64,000 nucleotides of DNA. Source: Pseudoalteromonas luteoviolacea. GTDB lineage: Bacteria > Pseudomonadota > Gammaproteobacteria > Enterobacterales > Alteromonadaceae. Shown here piece by piece: positions 31,887 to 42,618 of this stretch. Positions within the stretch are counted from its first letter, which is position 1. Every line of letters begins with the position of its first letter. Position numbers and translations under genes: made by a program. A model generated the notes under the pieces. That model was not told the origin of the DNA and did not search any database. It was given only the letters and a program-made list of their open reading frames with translations. The stretch spans positions 1 through 64,000 of the forward strand of contig NZ_JAGJEH010000009.1 of NCBI RefSeq assembly GCF_018100925.1. The letters run 5' to 3'.

Positions 31887-32906
31887 GTGTCCAGATTTTC
31901 AGCAATTACTGATAACCCCCATGAAAATCGATTTAACAACAGAGTCGGTGTATTAGTTACCAACTTAGGCAGCCCAGATGCCGCTACTGCAAAAGCACTT
32001 AGAGTGTATTTACGAGAGTTTCTCTCCGATCCGCGCATTGTAGAAATCCCTAGATTCATTTGGATGTTGATACTGCATGGCATAATTCTAAGGGTCAGAC
32101 CAAGCAAGTCAGCTAAGGCTTATCAAAGCATTTGGACCGAACAAGGGTCTCCCTTAATCGACATAACTAAAAAGCAATGTCAAAAATTGCGAGAATACCT
32201 AGCAAAACATAATCATGATGATGTAGAAGTCGTTATGGCCATGCGTTATGGCAACCCATCTATTGAAGCGGGTCTAGAAGCATTGCGTGAACAAGGTATC
32301 ACTAAAATCGTCGTATTACCGTTGTACCCACAATATTCGAGTGCAACAACAGGGTCGACGTATGACGCTATCTCTCGTGTACTTACTAAATGGCGCTGGG
32401 TACCCGAATTGCATTTTATAAGCGGTTATCACGGTAATGCAAAGTATATCGAAGCATTGAGTAACTCTGTACAAGAGTATCTTGATAATAACCCCACGCC
32501 AGAAAAAATCTTATTTTCATACCACGGAACCCCAAAAAAGTTTCTAACAGATGGCGACCCATATCATTGTTTTTGCCACGCCACCACTAATGCCGTAGTG
32601 TCTAAGTTGGGGTTAGATACGGATAAAGTTATCACAACATTTCAAAGCCGCTTTGGGCGCGCTGAATGGCTAAAACCTTATACCGACTTCACTTTGAAAG
32701 AACTAGCACAGTCAGGTACAAAGCATGTAGCGATATTAAGTCCCGCATTTAGTGCAGACTGTTTAGAAACGCTCGAAGAACTTGAGGAAGAAAACCGCGA
32801 ATATTTCATTGAAGCTGGCGGTGAGCAATACGACTATATCCCTGCGCTCAATGACAGAGATGACCACATAGTGGCGTTCTACGATATTTTGAAGTCTCAT
32901 CTTTGA
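31887..32906 (+). CDS. hemH: Ferrochelatase
   Basis: This product of 339 residues inserts Fe2+ into protoporphyrin IX, the last step of haem synthesis. Motifs: GVLVTNLGSPDA at the N-terminus, YPQYSSATTGSTYDA, the active-site His in FISGYHGN, FSYHGTPKKF, and SPAFSADCLETLEELEEENRE with the catalytic Glu. The start is GTG, with AAGGAG six bases upstream. Length is normal. A strong terminator follows. Confidence 0.95.
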   Translation: MSRFSAITDNPHENRFNNRVGVLVTNLGSPDAATAKALRVYLREFLSDPRIVEIPRFIWMLILHGIILRVRPSKSAKAYQSIWTEQGSPLIDITKKQCQKLREYLAKHNHDDVEVVMAMRYGNPSIEAGLEALREQGITKIVVLPLYPQYSSATTGSTYDAISRVLTKWRWVPELHFISGYHGNAKYIEALSNSVQEYLDNNPTPEKILFSYHGTPKKFLTDGDPYHCFCHATTNAVVSKLGLDTDKVITTFQSRFGRAEWLKPYTDFTLKELAQSGTKHVAILSPAFSADCLETLEELEEENREYFIEAGGEQYDYIPALNDRDDHIVAFYDILKSHL

Positions 32907-32911
32907 TATAG

Positions 32912-32938
32912 AAAAGCCACCTACTAGGTGGCTTTTTA
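32912..32938 (+). terminator. hemH terminator
   Basis: AAAAGCCACC/GGTGGCTTTTT stem with a 4-5 base loop and U-run. A-rich on the other side, so it could also serve the convergent gene. Confidence 0.85.
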
Positions 32939-32942
32939 CTCA

Positions 32943-35507
32943 TTATATTCTACTTTCCTTCACGGCAGATAATTCATAATCAGCTTTTTTTTCACTGTTG
33001 AACTCTTCAAGTAATTGAATACAAGCCCCTATGGGCCTAGCTGGACTGTAGTAGTAACCTTGGATGTGATCACAGCCAAGATCATTTAATACGTTTAGCT
33101 GAGTCTCTGACTCAACACCCTCAGCGATGACTTTTATGCCAAGCTGTTTTGCCATTTCAACCAAGCATGAAATCATTATTTGCTTACTTTTATCTTGCAG
33201 CAAACTGTCAACAAAAGACTTGTCAATTTTTAAGTAATCTACTTGGTTTTCTATCAAGTGACTTAGTGAAGAATAGCCTGTACAAAAATCATCTAGTGCA
33301 ATTTTTACGCCTTTCCCCCTTAAATCCCTCAGCAGTTGCCACGTGTAATGGTTTGTGGCCATAGACTCAGTCACTTCAACCGTAATGCTGCTATATGGGA
33401 TATCATATTTTTCAATCGCTTCCGAGATCAGGTCAAACTGATTGTTACTGACCTTAAACTCATTGACTGATCTGTTTACAGAAATACTGATATCTGTATA
33501 CCCGACTGATTGCACCTTTTTTAAATCCATACAAGCGCGTTCTAATACAAACTGGCCGATCTGTTGTATCAAGCCGAACTCTTCAGCAATTGGAATAAAG
33601 GCGCCAGGTGAGATCATGCCCTGCTCTTCATCAAACCAACGCACTAACGCCTCAAACTTAACAATTCTACCACTCGATTGATCGACGATTGGCTGATAGT
33701 AGACACTTAACAATTCATATTTGATTGCATGTCTTAGCTTGTCCCTCAGAGCGATTTTATTGAGATAAGCATTTTGGATTGCTTGGTTATGCAGCGCAAC
33801 AGACCCTCTGTTAGTCTTTTTAGCACTTTCCAATGCGTGTGCTGCATTTCGGATAAATTTCGCCGCAGTCACTCGTGATTTGCAATCCAATTGAGCAACC
33901 CCTACGCTGGCTGTCAGCTCAATTGTTAGTTCATTAAACACATAGGGTTGTTTGAGTTTATCGCATAGTTTTGAGGCGATATCATGAGCACTCTGTTGGT
34001 TTGTTGCATCTAGTAATATTGCAAATTCATCCCCGCCGTAACGAGAAATGGTATCAGCCCTTCTTAGCCCATTTTTGAGCCGCTTTGCGACCGATATGAG
34101 TACTTTATCGCCTATTTCGGGGCCATAAATGTCATTCACTTCTTTAAAATGGTCAAGGCCAATAAAGAGCAATGAACAAGGCTGCAAAGTGCTTCGAGTT
34201 TGCGAAATTCTGGTTTCCAAAATATCCATAAAGCATCGACGATTAATAAGGGCTGTCAACGGCTCATGGTTTGCATAAAATGTGAGCTGCGCTTCATTTC
34301 TCTTCCAGTCCGTGATGTCGCGAAAGATGGCCACATAGTTGACGATATCACCTTCTTCGTCGCGTACTATATTCAACGTTAGCTCTTCGGGGAAGATTTG
34401 ACCGTTTTTTCTACGGTTATAAATCTCCCCTTTCCAAGTGCCTTCTTTACATAGCTTTGTCCACATTTTGTCGTAAAATTCAGAGCTGTGTTTCCCCGAA
34501 GAAAGCACTGACGGGTTTCTGCCAAGTAGTTCAGTATCTGAGTATCCAGTCAACCGTTCAAATGCTCTATTTACCATCACAACTCGATTTTTGTGATCGG
34601 TTATCATGATGGCCTCAGTAGCGTGTTCAAATACGACATTGGTAAGTTCTAATTGCTTGTTCAGTGCATATATATACGAAATGTCCTGCACCGACGCGCA
34701 GAAAATACGCTCATCTTCTTGCTCATCTGAGCGTTCAACATGCCCGATAACTCGAAAAAGTCCTTTGAATTGGCTTCTGTCACTGTGAGAGACATTAATA
34801 TCGATATGACTTATTTGTCCATTGCGGATTTTTTGCATTAAAACACGAAGTGACTTTTGGTCTTTTTCTTTTAGGCTATCGCAAAATACTTCAAATCCAA
34901 TTTCCTGATCAGGTAGATTTATTAAGGTTTGCATTTCTTGGCTAAAGCTATGTATATTCCTGCTGATATTCCAAGACCATGAACTTAGTCTCGCAATACG
35001 CTCCCCTTTTGCCAACTGCCTAACTAGAATTTCCTGCGCGCTTAGCTCTAAATTGTGATTCAGCTCAGCGCCCACTAGTAAACTTAGTTCCCTAAACCAG
35101 TGTTTATCGTCACTAGATATCTCTATTTTTTCGTCGAAAAGACACACCATAATACCGATTGGAGTATGATCTAGCGCACGTAAGGTCACGCCCAGGTAAC
35201 CATCTATATCGAATATCTTTAATATTTCGTCTTCAGCATACATCTGTTGTAAATTACAACTAATAGAACAAACACTTTGGCTGTCTTTAGCGTCTTTACA
35301 AGGCGTCCCTTCTAAATCATATATGATGTAGTTGGACTTTTCTCCATTGACTGAATAAGCCACGGTTTTTACTCGCGTATCTGAGTCAATGAATTTACCA
35401 ATTAAACAATGAGCAGGCTGAAACTTCTCGTAAATCAAGTTTAATGCCAATTCATAGCGGGCTTCGCTGCTTGGCAAATTATAAAAAGTACTGAATGATA
35501 GCGTCAT
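32943..35507 (-). CDS. GAF-PAS-GGDEF-EAL c-di-GMP signalling protein
   Basis: This product of 854 residues. The N-terminal ~170 residues look like a GAF domain, then two PAS regions (the clear one starts VFEHATEAIMITDHKNR), GGDEF with intact RYGGDEFAIL and an RRAD inhibitory site, then EAL with EALVRW, EVTESM and KIDKSFVDSL. The loop-6 motif reads DDFCTGYSSL (Cys for the usual Gly). Both catalytic sites look usable, so it may make or break c-di-GMP depending on input. It is cytosolic. Convergent with hemH. Confidence 0.9.
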   Translation of the reverse strand: MTLSFSTFYNLPSSEARYELALNLIYEKFQPAHCLIGKFIDSDTRVKTVAYSVNGEKSNYIIYDLEGTPCKDAKDSQSVCSISCNLQQMYAEDEILKIFDIDGYLGVTLRALDHTPIGIMVCLFDEKIEISSDDKHWFRELSLLVGAELNHNLELSAQEILVRQLAKGERIARLSSWSWNISRNIHSFSQEMQTLINLPDQEIGFEVFCDSLKEKDQKSLRVLMQKIRNGQISHIDINVSHSDRSQFKGLFRVIGHVERSDEQEDERIFCASVQDISYIYALNKQLELTNVVFEHATEAIMITDHKNRVVMVNRAFERLTGYSDTELLGRNPSVLSSGKHSSEFYDKMWTKLCKEGTWKGEIYNRRKNGQIFPEELTLNIVRDEEGDIVNYVAIFRDITDWKRNEAQLTFYANHEPLTALINRRCFMDILETRISQTRSTLQPCSLLFIGLDHFKEVNDIYGPEIGDKVLISVAKRLKNGLRRADTISRYGGDEFAILLDATNQQSAHDIASKLCDKLKQPYVFNELTIELTASVGVAQLDCKSRVTAAKFIRNAAHALESAKKTNRGSVALHNQAIQNAYLNKIALRDKLRHAIKYELLSVYYQPIVDQSSGRIVKFEALVRWFDEEQGMISPGAFIPIAEEFGLIQQIGQFVLERACMDLKKVQSVGYTDISISVNRSVNEFKVSNNQFDLISEAIEKYDIPYSSITVEVTESMATNHYTWQLLRDLRGKGVKIALDDFCTGYSSLSHLIENQVDYLKIDKSFVDSLLQDKSKQIMISCLVEMAKQLGIKVIAEGVESETQLNVLNDLGCDHIQGYYYSPARPIGACIQLLEEFNSEKKADYELSAVKESRI

Positions 35508-35733
35508 CGTTTAACAATCTTGTAATAATTATAGTTATTAATATGAACCGGAATGAATTCAACTAGCAATGATAATTAATCACCATTTAGGAATATGAAG
35601 ATAGATCAATAAAATATCAATAACAAGAATCAGAAATATATAATCAACAATATCTCAACACTTTTATTCCAGCTTTACCACTTATAGACACAGACAATAT
35701 TATGTCTGACATAAAAATGCCATTTAAAAAAAC

Positions 35734-35764
35734 AAAAAAGCCGTCTATTAAAGACGGCTTTTTG
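35734..35764 (-). terminator. Terminator of the transporter gene
   Basis: AAAAAGCCGTCT/AGACGGCTTTTT stem, a strong intrinsic terminator on both strands, 17 bases past the minus-strand stop. Confidence 0.85.
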
Positions 35765-35780
35765 TAACTAAAAGTCTAGT

Positions 35781-37187
35781 TTATTCAATAATTGGCTGAA
35801 CATCTAGCCCGTAACCGAAGCTAACAGCAAGGACTAAAACAACAGATGCAGCTAATAATAGCTTACCAATCAATGGCAAACAGAACCTGAACCAATGTGT
35901 ATAAGGTACCCCAGCCATGCCCAGAATACCCATTAATACTGCATTAGTCGGGATAATCATATTAGAGAAACCATCACCAAACTGGTACGCTAATACTGCA
36001 ACTTGCCTTGGTACACCTACCAAGTCCCCAACCGGGACCATTAATGGCATAGTCACATATGCTTGACCTGAGCCTGATGGAATAAAGGTATTCAAGAAAG
36101 TTTGAATCACTAACATGCCTACAGCTGAAATCTCTGCAGCAACATGAGACAGTGGTGAAGAAAGACTATATACCAATGTGTGTAAAATCTGCCCGTCTTC
36201 TAGAATCAACGCAATACCACGCGCTACACCGATTAATACAGCCGTTGTCACAAGCTCTGATACACCATCAATAAAACGCTCTGCCGTTTCATCTGCTGAT
36301 AGTTTACCAATAATTGCAATAACAACACCCCAGGCAACAAACAAACCGCCTAGCTCATATAAATACCAACCTTTCGTCGCAATACCCCACACAGCAATAC
36401 ACAGCGTGATGATAAAGCTAAATAAAACCGTTTGATGACGCTTATTCAACTTTGGATAGTTAGGTTTTGCTTGCCCTTCTAGCGGGCACGGCACACCAAT
36501 CATCATGGACTGGCTAGGATCGTTTGAAACTTTTTTAGCGTAGCTCCATACATGGTGGAAACCGATTAGCACGAAGGGGACAAATATAGCCAATCTTAAT
36601 TCAATGCCAGAGTAAACTGGAATATCAGCAATTTGTTGTGCAATTAACACCGTAAATGGATTAAATGCGGATACACCGTAACCAATACCATAACCGGCTA
36701 CGATCATACCAACTGCCGTCATGGCATCTAGTTTCATCGCTTTACAAAGTGCAACCAAAATCAGTACAAAAGGGATATATTCGCCAGCTGTGCCTATCGT
36801 GCTAGACGCTAAGGCAAAGCAGAATACAACCATAAAAATCAAACGTTGTGGTTTAGTACCGTGTTTTTCAAGCAGACGTCCGATCAACGCATCAACTGTA
36901 CCTGTTGCACGCGCAATACTCAGTACACCACCTACAATTAATACGAAGAAAATAACATCTTGGGCTTGTGCGAACGCTTTAGGAATTGCAGTGAGGAGAT
37001 CCCACGGAGTAAGAAACTCTTTTTGCTCAACAAGTTGGTACGTACCTGCGACCACCATTTGTCTGCCGCTGTCGGTAACGCTAGTCTCAAAAAAGCCCTG
37101 AGGCACCACCCATGTGGCTAACAAGGCCACCACCATCATGCCGAGCAACAGCACGAGCGTGTGTGGTACTTTCAAAGTTTGTCCCAT
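35781..37187 (-). CDS. YfcC-family membrane transporter
   Basis: This product of 468 residues has about 12 membrane segments. Features of the YfcC/ArcD-like (C4-dicarboxylate anaerobic carrier) family: N-terminal KVPHTLVLLLGMMVVALLATWVVPQG, IFFVLIVGGVLSIARATGTVDALIGRL, GYGIGYGVSAFNPFTVLIAQ and FIPSGSGQAYVTMPLMVP. Family members are suspected basic amino-acid or dicarboxylate carriers; the substrate is not readable here. Single gene with its own terminator. Confidence 0.85.
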   Translation of the reverse strand: MGQTLKVPHTLVLLLGMMVVALLATWVVPQGFFETSVTDSGRQMVVAGTYQLVEQKEFLTPWDLLTAIPKAFAQAQDVIFFVLIVGGVLSIARATGTVDALIGRLLEKHGTKPQRLIFMVVFCFALASSTIGTAGEYIPFVLILVALCKAMKLDAMTAVGMIVAGYGIGYGVSAFNPFTVLIAQQIADIPVYSGIELRLAIFVPFVLIGFHHVWSYAKKVSNDPSQSMMIGVPCPLEGQAKPNYPKLNKRHQTVLFSFIITLCIAVWGIATKGWYLYELGGLFVAWGVVIAIIGKLSADETAERFIDGVSELVTTAVLIGVARGIALILEDGQILHTLVYSLSSPLSHVAAEISAVGMLVIQTFLNTFIPSGSGQAYVTMPLMVPVGDLVGVPRQVAVLAYQFGDGFSNMIIPTNAVLMGILGMAGVPYTHWFRFCLPLIGKLLLAASVVLVLAVSFGYGLDVQPIIE

Positions 37188-37308
37188 TTACTGCTCCAAA
37201 TCAATAATATTATAATTTGGCGCGCATATTACCCACATTTAAGACAAAGATCATTGCCTAAGCTAAAAGTTTGTAAACGATATGCGTTTTTATGCACAAA
37301 AAGTATGC

Positions 37309-38889
37309 TTATGCCGCTTCGAAACAACAACTTTTGTTTCTTCCAGTTCGTTTTGCTTCGTAAAGCGCTTTATCTGCCATCTCGATGGCAGTGTCTATCC
37401 GCATTGCATTACTGCGCCATTGAGAGACCCCGATTGACACAGTTATATTAATTCCTGCTGGCATAACATGGTGGGATACCAACTTTCGTAAACGCTCCGC
37501 TGTATGCATGGCCTCATTCAGTGTTTGGCCTGGCATAAAGACCAAAAACTCCTCCCCACCAACGCGACAACAAAAATCGTTCACTCTGGCGTTTTGCCTC
37601 ATTAATTTTGCGAGCTCTTTTAATACCTTGTCACCAGTGCAATGTCCATAACGGTCATTTATCGTTTTAAAATGATCGATGTCAATTGCCAATACCGAAA
37701 AGCCAGCTTCTGAATGTATACTTGATTCTAACCAATGCTCTAACGACAAGCGGTTATGTAAAGATGTAAGTTGATCTGTTTTTCTATCCATATCCAAAGA
37801 TTTAATTACCTGCCTAACAGCTCGATTGCTTTGCAATAACGCATATTTGAGATTGGCAACTTCGTAATACCAAGCACTTACATTAGTCGCTTCAAAATTT
37901 GGCTTGTCTAGGGCTGCAAGTTGTTTGGCCAGCAGTGCTAAAGGCTTTGCGATCAAAATTCCGGCGCTCAGGATTAAGCCTAAAATCACCACCGTAAATG
38001 GGATGCTAGAATACACAACAGATCTATATGTCAGCGCCAGTTGTTCCAATATTGAATTGAGAGGCCTTTGGCTCACTACGCCCCAGCCAGTCATAGGAAT
38101 AGACGCATAACCCGCCAACATTGGCTTGCCAACACTGTTGACTAGTTCTGTAGAGCCAGCTTTGCCACTCAATACCAGGTCTATGGCAATGTTATTTTGT
38201 ATTTTTTCACCAATCCGTTCAGAATTTGGGTGGTAAAGTATCTTTTTGTTGTTATCTATCACATAGGAATATGAATCATCCGCATAGTGATGTTTGCCTA
38301 AGAGCGTGTTCAGTATCGTTTCACCATGAAGATAAATCCCACCAGCGACAAATCCTAAATACTGACCTTGGTTAGAAAAAAGCGGATATGTTGGGCTTAT
38401 CATCAAATTGCCCGCTGGGGAGATAAAAGGCTCTAATACCACAGGTTTTTGAAGGCGAACCTGATCTAGCTGCGGAGTTGATATACGTTTGCCAATGATC
38501 GGTAAGCTCGGCTCGACCGCAACTATCGTACCTGTTGCATCAACAACAGCCAGCGAATCAAAACTATTTGTTTGCGATAATAAACGTTTCAACTCACTGT
38601 TTACGTTTGTTCCTTCTTGTATGTGTCCAGCTATATGATAAGAACTGACATTCAGCTGGCTATTAACTGACTGTAAAAACAGTTCGGTCACATCAGCAAG
38701 CTTTGTCGCATAAACCCTATTTGCATGCAACGTATCTTGAATGAACACGTTTCTGTGCACATTGTAGCTGGCAATCAAGGTATTAATGGAGGTTAAAACG
38801 ACGCCACAAGTCGCTAATGCCAATATTAATTTTTTTAAATCAATTCTAAAAAGGCGTTTTAGTAATTTCGATAAATTTGCTTTAACCAT
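37309..38889 (-). CDS. dCACHE-domain diguanylate cyclase
   Basis: This product of 526 residues. A first membrane segment (about 18-40) and a second (about 290-312) enclose a periplasmic dCACHE sensor (YATKLADVTELFLQSVNSQL through DDSYSYVIDNNKKILYHPN). The GGDEF domain follows with RVGGEEFLVFMP and an RVND inhibitory I-site. The catalytic site is intact, so it should make c-di-GMP in response to a periplasmic ligand. Probably inner membrane. Confidence 0.9.
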   Translation of the reverse strand: MVKANLSKLLKRLFRIDLKKLILALATCGVVLTSINTLIASYNVHRNVFIQDTLHANRVYATKLADVTELFLQSVNSQLNVSSYHIAGHIQEGTNVNSELKRLLSQTNSFDSLAVVDATGTIVAVEPSLPIIGKRISTPQLDQVRLQKPVVLEPFISPAGNLMISPTYPLFSNQGQYLGFVAGGIYLHGETILNTLLGKHHYADDSYSYVIDNNKKILYHPNSERIGEKIQNNIAIDLVLSGKAGSTELVNSVGKPMLAGYASIPMTGWGVVSQRPLNSILEQLALTYRSVVYSSIPFTVVILGLILSAGILIAKPLALLAKQLAALDKPNFEATNVSAWYYEVANLKYALLQSNRAVRQVIKSLDMDRKTDQLTSLHNRLSLEHWLESSIHSEAGFSVLAIDIDHFKTINDRYGHCTGDKVLKELAKLMRQNARVNDFCCRVGGEEFLVFMPGQTLNEAMHTAERLRKLVSHHVMPAGINITVSIGVSQWRSNAMRIDTAIEMADKALYEAKRTGRNKSCCFEAA

Positions 38890-39010
38890 ATAAAGTTATA
38901 TGTTTTCCCTGCAATTGCTATATTTTAGATCTGCAGCTGAGGTAAAAATTTAACCTAAGTCAAGAAGCCCACAAATAGTTCAATTCAATACAAAATACCC
39001 AGAAACAGCA

Positions 39011-39316
39011 ATGGCTATATTTTCTGACAAGACTCCGAATGTAAAAGTGAGCCAAATTCTGGTTAATGCTATGCTTTCACTTTATAATGAGCCTTCATTT
39101 TCGGTTTTGGGACCTTTGATGGCTAAAAAGAGTAAAACGAACCCTCTAGTCACACGCATCACACTTGCCGCCGTTGCGCTCTCCTTTTTGTGGTTGTTTG
39201 CAGAGGATAAAGATGTATTGGTGCTCGGTAATTCTTTGGTATTGGTGTATGTTGTGTACGCACTTGCTTCTAGCTTTGTCGCCATTAAGAAAAAAAGTAA
39301 ACATACTTCTAAATAA
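39011..39316 (+). CDS. Small two-span membrane protein
   Basis: This frame of 101 residues may really start at the ATG at 39119 (MAKKSKTNPLVTRITLAAV, 66 residues), since the first part is not hydrophobic and neither start has a strong ribosome site. Two membrane segments (ITLAAVALSFLWLFA, SLVLVYVVYALASSFVAI) end in a lysine-rich tail. It is 42 bases before the lipoprotein gene, so co-transcription is possible. Function unknown. Confidence 0.5.
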   Translation: MAIFSDKTPNVKVSQILVNAMLSLYNEPSFSVLGPLMAKKSKTNPLVTRITLAAVALSFLWLFAEDKDVLVLGNSLVLVYVVYALASSFVAIKKKSKHTSK

Positions 39317-39357
39317 AGGCGACAAGGAAGCCAAAATAGAAAAACAAGGACTATTCA

Positions 39358-39825
39358 ATGAAACAACTTATCGCACTCCCAGTAATTTTATTAGCTGGCT
39401 GCTCTGCAACTCCATCATTAGATCTAAAAACGCACCAACTTTGCGAACAAACACTCTATCAATACACAAAAATTAGAGACAAAGGAACAACCAAACAGTA
39501 CACAGATTTGTTTACTCAAGATGCCACATTTAACGTTGAAGCGCTGAATGTGTCACTTTCGGGCCACCAAGAGTTAGCGCAACGCTTTGACTCTGCTAGG
39601 GCCAAAAACAAATCTATCCATTTACTTACCAGCAGCCGTATATTTACTGATGCGGATCAAAAACTAAGTGCATACTCAAACTTCATTTTATATTTGCAAA
39701 ACAAGTCGAGTGATAGCGAAACTAAAGTACTTGCAGGTCGCTATTTAGATACATTAGAGGCGACTGACTCTACTTGTAAATTTAAACACCGCGAGGTGCT
39801 GGTTGACCGTGTAGACATTCTTTAG
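39358..39825 (+). CDS. Lipoprotein with SnoaL/NTF2-like domain
   Basis: This product of 155 residues has a lipobox LLAGC (Cys 15) for lipid anchoring. The mature part looks like an NTF2-like fold: a helix with LYQYTKIRDKGTTKQYTDLFTQDATFNVE, then SGHQELAQRFDSA and a strand-rich end. NTF2-like proteins act as small enzymes or binding domains; this one is unidentified. AAGGAC precedes the ATG at a short distance. Confidence 0.65.
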   Translation: MKQLIALPVILLAGCSATPSLDLKTHQLCEQTLYQYTKIRDKGTTKQYTDLFTQDATFNVEALNVSLSGHQELAQRFDSARAKNKSIHLLTSSRIFTDADQKLSAYSNFILYLQNKSSDSETKVLAGRYLDTLEATDSTCKFKHREVLVDRVDIL

Positions 39826-40007
39826 AGACATGTTTTCTTCACATTACTTCTAAAATAGCAATTTTAGGCTACATTCTATTAAGCTATTGGATCGCGCAGT
39901 CAACATTGGCCGGGAGCAAACAGTGGTTGTAAAAGTATATTACAAGGATTTGGCAGATTGTTAGATGCAATAGCAAAACTGTTTTAAATAACCTTGTAGG
40001 CAATGCT

Positions 40008-41987
40008 ATGAACATGTATAAACCACTCCAAGGATTGTGCTTGGGTTTGGCCCTGTTGTCACTTTCTGGCTGTTTAGATAATGACGATGACGATCCAGTT
40101 ACCACTCCACCCCCAACCGATCAAAGTACTAAAGTCACCGTTACACCCTCATTAGGTTTGATAAAAAATGCGGATGTTCAGCTACTTACACTTGCAAATA
40201 AGCAAGCTGTAGAAGGCGCAACAGGCTCGACCGGCGAATCCGGTAGCGCAACAATAACAGTGCCAAACGGAACCTCAGGACCATTCATTGTTGAAGTTAA
40301 ACCAACATCAGAGTCTGAGTATTTTGATGAATCAAAAGGCCAATTCATGGCGCTTCCAGCGTCGACTACATTGCGCGCTGTTATGGCGACACTACAAGAA
40401 CAAGTTGGCGTAACCACATTAACTGAAATTGCAGCCAACTCGATTATCTCAGCCAACGTAAGCGATGCTGATTCAGTCAATGCCGTCAATGAACAGATCA
40501 AAAAAGCGCTCGCACCGGCATTGGATAACATTTTACAAGTGCCACAATTGGTCTCAGAAAATGCAGCTGGATCAATTAACAATGATCAAGCTGGGATCTA
40601 TGCCGCGACACTCGCGGGGCTTGCTAAACTTGGTGAAAGCCAAGACAATCCGGCCATTGCTATACTCAATAGCTTAAAAGCGGATTTCTTAGACAATGTG
40701 CTAGACGGTAAAGTTGGCGATAAAGCATTTGAAAATCCAATCTACAATGCTGATACATTTGTAGCGGATTTGTCTAGCCAAATCACGGCATATGCAAATA
40801 GTTTTGGGGTATCTGCCCTATCCGCGGATATAGCTGGAATATTTTCACTTGATGAAATAAAGAAAACACTAGAAGGTCTTGACGATATTTTAAAAGACCT
40901 TGATTTAGACGATTTAAACTTTGATTTCATACCTGGCGGATTATTACCTGGTGGCGGAGATGATGATGACGATGATCAAGACAATGATGACACAACACCA
41001 ACTTTAACGATTACTGGTACATCCACTACAGCGGGAATTTCTGTGAATTTACCTGAAATTAAGCTTGAAAATATCCCAGCACCTAACCCTGAAGATTTAG
41101 CTGAGATTGAAAAACAAATTAAATCACAAATAGAATCCCAAGGTATTACTGTTTCTGATTTCTCTTTCAAGCTTGTGAGTGCAGATGAAACCAAAGTCGT
41201 AGTCAGTGTACAATATACCATCTCAACACAAGGCGTGACTTCAACATCAGATCTTACTTACACTTGGATGCCTGGATATTCTGGAGACAACGATGACTCA
41301 GATGACGATGGCAGTGACTCATTACCCGATGCCCTTAAAAGCAAATCCTTTACCCTGACCTTTACTATGAGTGAAAGTGGCTCGTCGTATAGCGATGGAC
41401 AAGTTGTACAGTTTACCTTCTCAGGTTCTGGTGCTCTATTTATTGACCCGGACCCAGACGCAAATAATGGCTCTGAAATTACAATTGATGAGTTTGAAAA
41501 AGACGGTGAAAAGTATATCTATGAAGATGAGGAACGAGGGTTTAAATATGAAGTTTCTGTCCTCGATGGAAAATTCCACGAAATCAATTTAAGTACTCTG
41601 GAAGGTGGCACCTTCTTAGGTCAGTTTACAGAGAAAGCGACTGACGGCAGTATCCCTAATCTTGAGCTTGTGACTGCATTTGCAAATACTTATGCTGTGA
41701 CTGGTGATGGCCATAGTCGCAATACGGTGATTATTGAATCAGATGGTACGATAGATTTTGATTCCGGCGTTAGTTTTGCTCCCTCGATGATTGTCGAAAT
41801 TTTTGATAGAAGATCAATTGAAAATGAACCTAGGATTCAAATTAACTACGGCAACGACGATGACGGACCCGTTATTATGTTATTCCTAAATTCGGATCAA
41901 CAATCCATTAAGATGATCCAGTACAGAAATAACGGCGAAAATATCGATATAGTAACCACGGTAGTTTCCGCGACTGGTGCTAATTAG
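40008..41987 (+). CDS. Large acidic lipoprotein, unknown function
   Basis: This product of 659 residues has signal peptide and lipobox LSLSGC (Cys 22), followed by an Asp-rich spacer DNDDDDP. Three more Asp-rich linkers (about 318-328 and 426-436) separate domains: an N-terminal beta domain like a carboxypeptidase-regulatory fold (TPSLGLIKNADVQLL), a helical middle and beta-rich parts. The Asp runs suggest calcium binding or flexible linkers. It is a surface or periplasmic protein of marine type; function not recognised. Confidence 0.65.
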   Translation: MNMYKPLQGLCLGLALLSLSGCLDNDDDDPVTTPPPTDQSTKVTVTPSLGLIKNADVQLLTLANKQAVEGATGSTGESGSATITVPNGTSGPFIVEVKPTSESEYFDESKGQFMALPASTTLRAVMATLQEQVGVTTLTEIAANSIISANVSDADSVNAVNEQIKKALAPALDNILQVPQLVSENAAGSINNDQAGIYAATLAGLAKLGESQDNPAIAILNSLKADFLDNVLDGKVGDKAFENPIYNADTFVADLSSQITAYANSFGVSALSADIAGIFSLDEIKKTLEGLDDILKDLDLDDLNFDFIPGGLLPGGGDDDDDDQDNDDTTPTLTITGTSTTAGISVNLPEIKLENIPAPNPEDLAEIEKQIKSQIESQGITVSDFSFKLVSADETKVVVSVQYTISTQGVTSTSDLTYTWMPGYSGDNDDSDDDGSDSLPDALKSKSFTLTFTMSESGSSYSDGQVVQFTFSGSGALFIDPDPDANNGSEITIDEFEKDGEKYIYEDEERGFKYEVSVLDGKFHEINLSTLEGGTFLGQFTEKATDGSIPNLELVTAFANTYAVTGDGHSRNTVIIESDGTIDFDSGVSFAPSMIVEIFDRRSIENEPRIQINYGNDDDGPVIMLFLNSDQQSIKMIQYRNNGENIDIVTTVVSATGAN

Positions 41988-42001
41988 CTTAGGCCAACTG
42001 T

Positions 42002-42040
42002 AAAGATTGCAAAAGGCCTTAGTGCCCTTTTGCAATCTTT
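42002..42040 (+). terminator. Strong hairpin after the acidic lipoprotein gene
   Basis: AAAGATTGCAAAAGG pairs perfectly with CCTTTTGCAATCTTT around a nine-base loop, 15 bases after the stop. Confidence 0.85.
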
Positions 42041-42618
42041 CACTTCAGAAAAAGTCATTGCACAGTGCCTTCACTTACATACACGCATAAAAACGCAATT
42101 TTGCCTATGCTCTAACAAAGAGCAAACGTTTTATTCAATTGGATTAGAGTATGGCGTTATTAATGAAATTGATATTTATAGCTTCATAACCAAACGGAGC
42201 TGGACTGCATGCGAAACCTCACTTTCTTTCAATTTGAAATAAAGTTTCGCCTGACCGAACAATACACCTAGATGCCAAAAATAAAAACATAACCCACTGT
42301 AATTAAAAGCTATATTTAAACCCACTTGCCATGAACGATACATTGTTACACTTATCAATGCTCTTTTGTCAAGACACATAAGCGTCAATTGTCTGAAATA
42401 TATTTGCGGTGAAAAATCTATTTCTGTGATACATTCGTATATTGAAAAACACGCTCTGGGTTTAATGACATGAAGTGGTAAGGAGCTGATTTGGGTGCAG
42501 TATCAAAATCATCGCTTTGACCGATTCACACTACTTCAGGTCATGATAAATTGTAAACTTTTCCGCGGTTCTAGCTAACTTTAGCTGCCGCCATATTTTT
42601 TGGTGTCGAGTATTATTT
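42041..42618. other. Long intergenic region before nrdB
   Basis: This spacer of ~580 bases has no gene I would call. nrdA is not here, although nrdAB are normally adjacent, and I see no nrdA 3' remnant. No clear NrdR box (paired ACACNATATATNGTGT-type repeats) is visible by eye. Confidence 0.5.

Noticed and set aside
42030..42242. 70-codon plus-strand frame after the acidic lipoprotein
   Set aside because: It begins inside the terminator hairpin and has no ribosome site.
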